Program-made: the position numbers and the translations under genes
Source: an uncultured Ruminococcus sp.
GTDB lineage: Bacteria > Bacillota_A > Clostridia > Oscillospirales > Acutalibacteraceae
NCBI GenBank assembly: GCA_902773395.1
Contig: CACYEJ010000391.1
Span: forward strand, 1 to 5,344
Length of the DNA: 5,344 nucleotides
Direction of reading: 5' to 3'
Shown: piece by piece, positions 1-5,344 of the stretch
How positions within the stretch are numbered: position 1 is the stretch's first letter
Layout of the letters: each line of letters begins with the position of its first letter
The notes under the pieces: generated by a model
The model's input: the letters and a program-made list of their open reading frames with translations, nothing else
Told to the model about the DNA's origin: nothing
The model's database searches: none

Positions 1-101
1 ATGAAATCTATGAGCATAAAATCGAACGCAGCCGATTGGCACATTACAGATTTTGCGGCACAATGCTCATGATTGCCGGATTTGGTTTTTACACACTGTA
101 A
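1..101 (+). CDS. C-terminal end of an unidentified, possibly membrane-associated protein (partial)
   Basis: An open frame enters from the left edge (first whole codon at base 3) and ends at TAA 99-101, giving 32 residues. It is basic and polar at first (YEHKIERSRLAHYR) and then hydrophobic (FCGTMLMIAGFGFYTL), which could be the last membrane segment of an integral membrane protein. A well-formed intrinsic terminator starts 28 bases after the stop, which supports this frame as the true end of a gene. The frame starting at base 1 also stays open for 23 codons to TGA at 70-72, but its product has no comparable character and it stops further from the terminator. The family cannot be recognised from so short a fragment. 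Confidence 0.5.
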   Translation, partial: EIYEHKIERSRLAHYRFCGTMLMIAGFGFYTL

Positions 102-128
102 TTTTTTGTTTCTATTAATTTTTAAATT

Positions 129-165
129 TAAAGTGGGAGTCTTTGAACTTCCGCTTTATGTTTTT
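129..165 (+). terminator. Rho-independent terminator of the upstream gene
   Basis: The left arm TAAAGTGGGAGT (129-140) pairs with ACTTCCGCTTTA (147-158) over 12 base pairs, two of them G-U wobbles, around the 6-base loop CTTTGA. A run of five T (161-165) follows after two bases. It lies 28 bases after the TAA at 99-101 and upstream of the uvrB promoter, so it should separate the left-edge gene from uvrB. Confidence 0.75.
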
Positions 166-205
166 ATATGCTTAAAAACACGACTTTGATATGATTTTTT
201 ACTGT

Positions 206-234
206 TTGCAATTCTAATAATATTATGGTATAAT
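206..234 (+). promoter_or_regulatory. Sigma-A type promoter for uvrB
   Basis: A perfect -10 hexamer TATAAT (229-234) is preceded by TGG, giving an extended -10 (TGn). A -35 hexamer TTGCAA (206-211, four of six to consensus) lies exactly 17 bases upstream. Transcription would start near 241, leaving a leader of about 33 bases before the GTG of uvrB. I found no Firmicute-type LexA box (GAAC-N4-GTTC) around it, although uvrB is SOS-controlled in many relatives. Confidence 0.75.
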
Positions 235-235
235 A

Positions 236-255
236 AAAAACATATAGCTGTTTTT
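236..255. repeat. Inverted repeat over the predicted uvrB start site, possible operator
   Basis: AAAAACA (236-242) and TGTTTTT (249-255) are perfect reverse complements around a 6-base centre whose middle TA is also symmetric. The dyad begins two bases after the -10 hexamer and covers the predicted +1, a usual place for a repressor site. It could also fold as a weak hairpin in the leader RNA. The half-site spacing does not fit the LexA consensus. In such AT-rich DNA a chance dyad is possible. Confidence 0.35.
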
Positions 256-264
256 AAATTTATT

Positions 265-276
265 GAAAGCGATGTG
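265..276 (+). promoter_or_regulatory. Weak ribosome site and ambiguous GTG start of uvrB
   Basis: The only Shine-Dalgarno-like stretch is GAAAG (265-269), four bases before GTG 274. No in-frame ATG lies nearby upstream, so initiation is at GTG 274 or at a second in-frame GTG at 283 (13 bases from GAAAG). Family similarity begins around residue 9 ([14 protein letters not shown]), so it does not separate the two. The sequence GATGTGA also places an out-of-frame ATG (272-274) over the GTG, and that ATG is followed at once by TGA. Confidence 0.45.
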
Positions 277-2250
277 AAATTTGTGTCCGATAGTTGTTTC
301 AAGTTAAAATCAGATTATCAACCGACAGGCGACCAGCCTCAGGCTATTGACGCAATTGTAAAAAGCATTGAAAGCGGCAGCAAGGAGCAGACTTTGCTTG
401 GAGTTACCGGTTCTGGTAAAACTTTTACTATGGCAAATGTTATTGCTAGACTTAACCGTCCTACCCTTGTGCTTGCTCATAACAAAACGCTTGCGGCACA
501 GCTTTGCAGCGAGTTTAAGGAGTTTTTTCCTGAGAACGCCGTGGAGTACTTCGTGTCTTATTACGACTACTATCAGCCGGAGGCTTATATTGCTTCTACC
601 GATACTTATATAGAAAAGGATTCTTCTATCAATGACGAGATAGACAAGCTCCGCCATAGCGCTACACTTGCACTTTCAGAACGCAGAGATGTTATCATCG
701 TTGCAAGCGTGTCCTGCATTTACAGCTTGGGTAACCCGATAGACTACCGAACTATGGTTATTTCCCTCAGACCCGGTATGGAGAAATCAAGAGAGGAGCT
801 TCTTAAAAAGCTTGTTGAATTGCAGTATGAACGAAACGATATCAATTTTGTGAGAAATAAGTTTCGTGTTCGTGGAGATGTTGTAGAAATCTTTCCGGCG
901 GCAAGCGGCGATAATGTAATTCGAGTTGAATTCTTCGGTGATGAGATTGACCGGATTAGCGAGATAAATCCCCTCACAGGCGAGCTTATCGCTAATTTGC
1001 GTCATGCTGCTATTTATCCTGCGTCACATTATATCGTGCCGCACGACAAAATGCAGACTGCTGTTAAAGAAATAGAACGTGAACTGGAGCAGCGGCTTGA
1101 GTATTTCAAAAACGAGGGCAAGCTGCTGGAAGCTCAGCGTATCGAACAGCGTACTCGATACGATATTGAGTCGCTTCTCGAAATCGGCTTTTGTTCCGGT
1201 ATCGAAAATTATTCCAGAGTTCTTTCGGGCAGACCGGCAGGAAGTATGCCGTATACTCTTCTTGACTACTTTCCGGAGGATTTTCTGCTGTTTGTGGACG
1301 AGTCGCACGTAACTCTTCCTCAGGTTCGTGGTATGTACGCAGGCGACCATGCTCGTAAAGCTAACTTGATTGAATACGGCTTTCGGCTTCCCTCAGCTTT
1401 CGATAACCGACCCTTGAATTTTGACGAATTTTACAGTAAAATAAATCAGGCTGTTTTCGTTTCGGCTACACCCGGTGACTTTGAGCTTGAAAAAAGCTCC
1501 CTCATTGCCGAGCAGGTAATTCGCCCTACCGGACTTCTTGACCCTGAAATCTCAGTGCGTCCGACCGAGGGGCAGATTGACGACCTTATCTCCGAGATTA
1601 ACGCACGTACCGCTAAGGGTTTCAGAACACTTGTCACTACCCTTACTAAGAAAATGGCTGAGGATTTGACGAACTACTTTGAAACAATGGGTATTAAGGT
1701 TCGCTATATGCACCACGACATCGACACAGTTGAACGTATGGAAATTATCAGAGGTTTGCGTCTAGGCGAATTTGATGTGCTGGTGGGTATTAACCTTTTG
1801 CGAGAGGGTCTTGATATTCCAGAGGTGGCGTTGGTGGCTATTCTGGACGCTGATAAGGAGGGCTTCCTGAGAAGTGAAAGAAGTTTGATTCAGACTGTCG
1901 GACGTGCCGCACGAAACAGCGAGGGCGAGGTTATTATGTATGCGGACAGCGTAACCCCCTCAATGGAAAAGGCTTTAACGGAAACTGCACGCCGCCGTGA
2001 AATTCAGATGAAGTATAACGAACAGCACGGTATTATTCCGAAAACTATCATCAAAAAGGTAAGCGATGTGCTTGAAATTTCCACTCATGCCGATGACGAT
2101 AAGAAGCCCAAAAAACGACTTAATGCCGAGGAGAAGAGGCAGCTTATTGAGCAGCTTACAAAGGAAATGAAGGCTGCGGCAAAGCTGCTTGAATTTGAGC
2201 ATGCAGCATTTTTAAGGGATAAAATTAACAAGCTGAAAAATAGTAAATAA
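274..2250 (+). CDS. uvrB: UvrABC excinuclease subunit B (UvrB)
   Basis: UvrB is the damage-verifying helicase of cytoplasmic nucleotide excision repair. UvrA loads it, it opens DNA at the lesion with its beta-hairpin, and it recruits UvrC for incision. The 658-residue product is of normal length (E. coli 673) and matches the family throughout. Visible elements are the N-terminal [11 protein letters not shown] (15-25), Walker A GVTGSGKT (43-50), the beta-hairpin region [12 protein letters not shown] (94-105), ELQYERND (182-189), Walker B DESH (342-345), [12 protein letters not shown] (397-408), helicase motif [11 protein letters not shown] (505-514), motif [11 protein letters not shown] (540-548), and the C-terminal UVR domain (about 618-655) that contacts UvrC. 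A charged linker (about 603-617) precedes the UVR domain. The start is GTG; a second in-frame GTG nine bases on would give 655 residues. It has its own promoter. The next gene is a topoisomerase subunit rather than uvrA. No key residue is missing. Confidence 0.98.
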   Translation: MKFVSDSCFKLKSDYQPTGDQPQAIDAIVKSIESGSKEQTLLGVTGSGKTFTMANVIARLNRPTLVLAHNKTLAAQLCSEFKEFFPENAVEYFVSYYDYYQPEAYIASTDTYIEKDSSINDEIDKLRHSATLALSERRDVIIVASVSCIYSLGNPIDYRTMVISLRPGMEKSREELLKKLVELQYERNDINFVRNKFRVRGDVVEIFPAASGDNVIRVEFFGDEIDRISEINPLTGELIANLRHAAIYPASHYIVPHDKMQTAVKEIERELEQRLEYFKNEGKLLEAQRIEQRTRYDIESLLEIGFCSGIENYSRVLSGRPAGSMPYTLLDYFPEDFLLFVDESHVTLPQVRGMYAGDHARKANLIEYGFRLPSAFDNRPLNFDEFYSKINQAVFVSATPGDFELEKSSLIAEQVIRPTGLLDPEISVRPTEGQIDDLISEINARTAKGFRTLVTTLTKKMAEDLTNYFETMGIKVRYMHHDIDTVERMEIIRGLRLGEFDVLVGINLLREGLDIPEVALVAILDADKEGFLRSERSLIQTVGRAARNSEGEVIMYADSVTPSMEKALTETARRREIQMKYNEQHGIIPKTIIKKVSDVLEISTHADDDKKPKKRLNAEEKRQLIEQLTKEMKAAAKLLEFEHAAFLRDKINKLKNSK

Positions 2251-2278
2251 ACTTGATTTAGCTGCAAATAAAGTTTAT
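2247..2278. repeat. Imperfect dyad in the uvrB-topoisomerase spacer
   Basis: ATAAACTT (2247-2254) and AAGTTTAT (2271-2278) are perfect reverse complements. After one mismatch, ATTT (2256-2259) pairs with AAAT (2266-2269), leaving the loop AGCTGC. That is 12 pairs with one mismatch, only one of them G-C. It includes the uvrB stop codon TAA (2248-2250). No T-run follows, so it is not a normal terminator. Its arms overlap both hexamers of the likely promoter here, so it may be an operator, an RNA stability element, or chance in AT-rich DNA. Confidence 0.4.
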
Positions 2279-2281
2279 CAT
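2253..2281 (+). promoter_or_regulatory. Likely promoter for the topoisomerase gene pair
   Basis: TTGATT (2253-2258, four of six to the -35 consensus) and TATCAT (2276-2281, five of six to the -10 consensus) are separated by exactly 17 bases. Transcription would begin near 2288, about 20 bases before the ATG at 2309. The -35 starts three bases after the uvrB stop. With no terminator between the genes, read-through from uvrB is also expected, so this would be an internal promoter. Confidence 0.5.
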
Positions 2282-2308
2282 ACAGATATTTAGAAAAGGA
2301 CAAAAGAA

Positions 2309-4294
2309 ATGGCTAGAAAAAAGAAACCTGAGTATGATAACGAAAGCATAGTTTCGTTGAAAGGTGCCGACAGAGTAAGAAAAAGACCTGCGGTAATTTT
2401 CGGCTCGGACGGACTAGAGGGCTGTGAACATTCATTCTTCGAGATTCTCTCCAACTCTATCGACGAGGCAAGAGAGGGCTACGGAAATTCTATCACAGTT
2501 ACCTATTATTCAGATAAATCAATCGAAGTGGAGGACCACGGCAGGGGTATCCCCGTTGACTATAATAAGGGCGAGGAACGCTATAACTGGGAGCTTGTGT
2601 TTTGCGAGCTTTACGCCGGCGGCAAGTACAACAACAGCGAGGGCGAAAACTATGAGTATTCCCTCGGACTTAACGGCTTGGGTCTTTGTTCCACACAGTA
2701 TTCTTCAGAGTATATGGAGGTTGATATCCGCCGTGACAAAAAACGCTACACCCTAAATTTTGAAAAGGGCGAGAATGTCGGCGGCTTGAAAAAAAAGTCT
2801 TACGATAAAAGAGATACCGGTACTAAAATCCGCTGGCGTCCCGACCTTGAGGTGTTTACGGATATTGATATTCCTACCGAGTATTTTCTCGATATCATTC
2901 GGCGTCAGGCAATTGTAAATGCCGGTATTAAGTTTATTTTCCGTGTGCAGAACGGTAAAGACTTCGACACCTCTGAGTTTATGTACGAGAACGGTATTGT
3001 TGACCACGTAAAGGAAATTGTGGGCGAGGACGGTCTTACAGGCGTTCAGTCGTGGCAGGCTGAGAGAATGGTGCGTGACAGAGCCGACAAACCTGAGTAC
3101 AAGGCTAAAATGAATATTGCTCTTGCTTTCTCCAATAAGGTCAAGACGCAGGAGTTCTACCATAATTCAAGCTGGCTGGAGCATGGCGGAGCTCATGAGG
3201 CAGCTGTTAAAAATGCTTTCGTCTATCAGATTGATTCGTACCTGAAGCAGAACAGTAAGTACAATAAGGGCGAAAGCAAAATTAAATTCAATGATGTTGA
3301 GGAATGTCTTGTTATTGTGATATCCTCTTTTTCGAGCGTCACGTCATACGAGAACCAGACAAAAAAGGCTATCAACAACAAGGGTATTCAGGACGCTCTT
3401 GTCGAAGTGCTGCGTCATCAGCTGGAGATTTACTTTATCGAAAATCCTCTCGAAGCCGAGAAGGTTGCCGGTCAGGTGCTTGTGAATAAACGCAGCCGTG
3501 AGAGAGCCGAGAAAACTCGTCTTGATATCAAAAAAACTCTCTCCAGCAATATGGATATGACTAGCCGTGTGGCGAAATTCGTTGACTGCCGCAGTAAGGA
3601 CACATCTCAGAGAGAGTTGTTTATCGTGGAGGGCGACTCGGCTTTAGGGGCTTGTAAGCAGGCGAGAAACCCCGATTTTCAGGCAATTATGCCAATTCGT
3701 GGAAAGATTCTCAACTGCCTGAAAGCCGATTACGACAAGATTTTTAAAAGCGAAATTATTACCGATTTGTTAAAGGTGCTTGGCTGCGGCGTTGAAACAA
3801 ACTCAAAATCCAACAAGAGCTTATCTCTTTTTGACATTAATCTTCTTAGGTGGAATAAAATTATTCTCTGTACAGATGCCGATGTTGACGGCTTTCAGAT
3901 AAGAACTTTGCTGCTTACGATGCTTTACAGGCTTACTCCTACTTTGATTAAAGAGGGCAAGGTGTTTATAGCAGAGTCGCCGCTGTATGAGATTACCTCA
4001 AAAAATCAGATTTACTTTGCTTACACCGAACAGGAAAAGGACGAGTACATTAAAGAAATCGGAAAAGAAAAATTTACAGTTCAGCGTTCAAAAGGTCTTG
4101 GCGAAAACGAACCTGATATGATGAACTTGACTACGATGAATCCGAAAACCAGACGCCTTATCAAGGTGATGCCTGATGATGCTGAGGCAACGGCTGAGAT
4201 ATTCGATATCCTGCTTGGCGATAATCTTAGCGGAAGAAAGGATTACATAGTCAAGTATGGTGCGGATTATATAGATAATCTCGACGTAAGCTGA
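2309..4294 (+). CDS. Divergent type IIA topoisomerase ATPase/TOPRIM subunit (GyrB/ParE-like)
   Basis: This is the ATP-hydrolysing, metal-binding subunit of a bacterial type II topoisomerase. Its 661 residues fit ParE and short GyrB, without the extra domain of E. coli GyrB. The GHKL ATPase (about 1-230) shows N-terminal arm Tyr9 and Ile14, catalytic Glu45, Asn49, Asp52 and Glu53 in FEILSNSIDEA, Asp76 in EDHGRGIP, AGGK (103-106) and TGT (170-172). The transducer carries the QTK loop (350-352). The TOPRIM domain has Glu441 in VEGDSA, PIRGK (462-466) and the metal site DADVD (523-527). KGLGEN (595-600) and TTMNPKTRRL (608-617) complete the core. Odd points are RPAVIFG for the usual RPGMYIG, GLNGLG for GLHGVG, a longer ATP lid, ALGACKQ after EGDS for AGGSAKQ, and DGFQI for DG-x-HI. 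These set it apart from housekeeping GyrB and ParE, so no symbol is given. The ATG follows AAGGA (2296-2300) by 8 bases. The gene lies 22 bases upstream of its presumed partner. It is expected to be active, since all catalytic residues are kept. Confidence 0.9.
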   Translation: MARKKKPEYDNESIVSLKGADRVRKRPAVIFGSDGLEGCEHSFFEILSNSIDEAREGYGNSITVTYYSDKSIEVEDHGRGIPVDYNKGEERYNWELVFCELYAGGKYNNSEGENYEYSLGLNGLGLCSTQYSSEYMEVDIRRDKKRYTLNFEKGENVGGLKKKSYDKRDTGTKIRWRPDLEVFTDIDIPTEYFLDIIRRQAIVNAGIKFIFRVQNGKDFDTSEFMYENGIVDHVKEIVGEDGLTGVQSWQAERMVRDRADKPEYKAKMNIALAFSNKVKTQEFYHNSSWLEHGGAHEAAVKNAFVYQIDSYLKQNSKYNKGESKIKFNDVEECLVIVISSFSSVTSYENQTKKAINNKGIQDALVEVLRHQLEIYFIENPLEAEKVAGQVLVNKRSRERAEKTRLDIKKTLSSNMDMTSRVAKFVDCRSKDTSQRELFIVEGDSALGACKQARNPDFQAIMPIRGKILNCLKADYDKIFKSEIITDLLKVLGCGVETNSKSNKSLSLFDINLLRWNKIILCTDADVDGFQIRTLLLTMLYRLTPTLIKEGKVFIAESPLYEITSKNQIYFAYTEQEKDEYIKEIGKEKFTVQRSKGLGENEPDMMNLTTMNPKTRRLIKVMPDDAEATAEIFDILLGDNLSGRKDYIVKYGADYIDNLDVS

Positions 4295-4299
4295 TGCGG

Positions 4300-4307
4300 A
4301 AAGGAGG
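4300..4307 (+). promoter_or_regulatory. Strong ribosome site that decides the start of the GyrA/ParC-like gene
   Basis: AAAGGAGG is a near-perfect Shine-Dalgarno sequence, much stronger than those of the two upstream genes. Two in-frame ATGs follow. The one at 4311 is only 3 bases away and the one at 4317 is 9 bases away, so 4317 is preferred. It gives a protein starting MARKKR, like the MARKKK of the partner gene. Confidence 0.75.
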
Positions 4308-4316
4308 GGAATGAAT

Positions 4317-5344
4317 ATGGCTAGAAAAAAACGTGAAAAAACTACATCGTCACAGCCGACAATGAAAGGTGTAATCAAAGGTGCAGGCGAGGTTGTCAAT
4401 CAGGAGATTGTTAGCACGATTAAAGAGAATTATATGCCTTATGCAATGAGCGTAATTTTGTCAAGAGCTATACCGGAGATAGACGGCTTCAAACCCTCTC
4501 ACAGAAAGCTGTTATATACGATGTATAAAATGGGTCTGCTCGGTTCGACAAGAACGAAATCTGCAAATATCGTTGGTCAGACAATGAAACTGAATCCGCA
4601 CGGCGATTCGGCAATATACGATACTATGGTACGCCTGAGCCGTGGCTACGAGGCACTGCTTCACCCTTACGTTGACAGCAAGGGAAACTTCGGAAAATTC
4701 TATAGCCGTGATATGGCTTGGGCGGCTTCAAGATATACCGAGGCAAAACTTGACACTATCTGCAATGAGCTTTTTAAGGATATCGACAAGGATACTGTTG
4801 ACTTTGTAGACAATTACGACAACACTCTCAAAGAGCCGACTCTGCTGCCGGCTACCTTTCCGTCTGTGCTCGTGAATGCCAATACCGGTATTGCCGTAGG
4901 TATGGCAAGTTCAATTTGCTCGTTCAATCTAAGAGAGCTTTGCGAAACGACAATTGCTCTTATCAAGGATAAAAAACACGATGTTATGTCTACTCTGCCG
5001 GCACCGGATTTTATTGGCGGCGGTCAAATTATCTATGATGCGAATGTGCTCAGGCAGATTTACGAAACCGGAAGAGGCAGCTTTAAGGTAAGAGGTACTT
5101 ACAAATACGACAGCGACGCCAACTGTATAGATGTGCTGAGTATTCCGCCCACAACAACCTGCGAAGCGATTATCGAAAAAATTATCGAAATTGTAAAAGC
5201 CGGAAAAATCAAGGAGATTTCCGATGTCCGTGACGAAACCGGTATTGACGGCTTGAAAATTACGATTGACTTGAAACGTGGCGTAGATCCCGATTTACTT
5301 ATGCAGAAGCTCTACAAAATGACGCCGCTTGAGGATTCGTTCTC
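4317..5344 (+). CDS. Divergent type IIA topoisomerase cleavage subunit (GyrA/ParC-like), 3' end outside window
   Basis: This is the DNA-breaking subunit, which forms the covalent tyrosine link to DNA and should assemble with the preceding gene product as A2B2. The 342 codons present cover the winged-helix and tower regions. Recognisable parts are YAMSVILSRAIPEIDGFKPSHRK (42-64, with the conserved Lys59 and His62), PHGDSAIYDT (94-103), GNFG (123-126), active-site RYTEAKL with Tyr140, DNYDNTLKEP (165-174) and NTGIAVGMAS (189-198) with the DNA-bending isoleucine at 192. Positions matching E. coli GyrA Ser83 and Asp87 are Ser98 and Asp102, the quinolone-sensitive types. Oddities are NPHGD instead of HPHGD, RDMAWAASRY instead of GDxAAAMRY with two extra residues after GNFG, and ASSICSFNL where ATNIPPHNL is usual. 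A basic, Ser/Thr-rich tail (1-13) precedes the domain. The C-terminal domain, where a GyrA box would mark a supercoiling enzyme, is beyond the window, so gyrase and topoisomerase IV cannot be told apart. Confidence 0.9.
   Translation, partial: MARKKREKTTSSQPTMKGVIKGAGEVVNQEIVSTIKENYMPYAMSVILSRAIPEIDGFKPSHRKLLYTMYKMGLLGSTRTKSANIVGQTMKLNPHGDSAIYDTMVRLSRGYEALLHPYVDSKGNFGKFYSRDMAWAASRYTEAKLDTICNELFKDIDKDTVDFVDNYDNTLKEPTLLPATFPSVLVNANTGIAVGMASSICSFNLRELCETTIALIKDKKHDVMSTLPAPDFIGGGQIIYDANVLRQIYETGRGSFKVRGTYKYDSDANCIDVLSIPPTTTCEAIIEKIIEIVKAGKIKEISDVRDETGIDGLKITIDLKRGVDPDLLMQKLYKMTPLEDSF

Noticed and set aside
1..72. Short open frame beginning with ATG at the first base (23 codons)
   Set aside because: The ATG at the edge is probably accidental. 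The frame ending at TAA 99-101 lies closer to the terminator and has a protein-like hydrophobic end.
121..132. Perfect 12-base palindrome TTTAAATTTAAA
   Set aside because: It is simple AT-rich sequence that overlaps the foot of the terminator stem, with no independent sign of function.
145..156. GAACTTCCGCTT resembling a LexA box (GAAC-N4-GTTC)
   Set aside because: Two of four bases in the right half-site are wrong, and the sequence is part of the terminator stem, far upstream of the uvrB -35.
186..191. TTGATA as an alternative -35 element upstream of uvrB
   Set aside because: It matches five of six consensus bases, but no acceptable -10 lies 16 to 19 bases downstream. The TTGCAA/TATAAT pair is better.
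1024..1350. 108-codon minus-strand open frame within uvrB
   Set aside because: It is antisense to conserved UvrB core sequence and is explained by the codon composition of uvrB.
2753..3163. 136-codon open frame on the minus strand inside the GyrB/ParE-like gene
   Set aside because: It is fully antisense to a gene with clear family motifs, and its product has no recognisable domain. It is a shadow of the real reading frame.
4088..4399. 103-codon minus-strand open frame across the junction of the two topoisomerase genes
   Set aside because: It covers the strong ribosome site and both conserved coding ends on the other strand and has no recognisable product or ribosome site worth noting.

Overview
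The window looks like chromosomal DNA from a low-to-moderate GC Firmicute, most likely of class Clostridia (Ruminococcus/Oscillospiraceae or Lachnospiraceae-like). The grounds are the AT-rich spacers, sigma-A type promoters, a strong AAAGGAGG ribosome site, and the style of a divergent type IIA topoisomerase pair that I associate from memory with those families. Nothing in the sequence fixes the genus. All genes found lie on the + strand.

Layout. Bases 1-101 hold the last 32 codons of an unidentified gene with a hydrophobic C-terminus. A clear intrinsic terminator (129-165) follows. The rest of the 172-base gap carries a well-formed promoter (TTGCAA-N17-TATAAT with an extended TG) and an inverted repeat over the predicted start site. 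Next is uvrB (274-2250, GTG start), a full-length and canonical nucleotide excision repair helicase. A 58-base spacer holds a second likely promoter (TTGATT-N17-TATCAT) embedded in an imperfect dyad. It is followed by a complete GyrB/ParE-type ATPase/TOPRIM subunit (2309-4294). After 22 bases with a strong ribosome site comes the matching GyrA/ParC-type cleavage subunit (4317 to the window end, cut after 342 codons).

How the genes work together. The last two genes should encode the two subunits of one A2B2 type II topoisomerase, with the ATPase/TOPRIM subunit supplying energy and metal ions and the other subunit the active-site tyrosine. All catalytic residues I could check are present, but several near-invariant family motifs are changed in both subunits. 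This suggests a separate paralogous lineage rather than the housekeeping gyrase. It sits directly downstream of uvrB, where uvrA is often found in Firmicutes. That may mean shared transcription of repair and topology genes, though the spacer promoter would allow independent expression.

The most interesting content is the divergent topoisomerase pair. I saw no CRISPR, mobile element, tRNA or rRNA.
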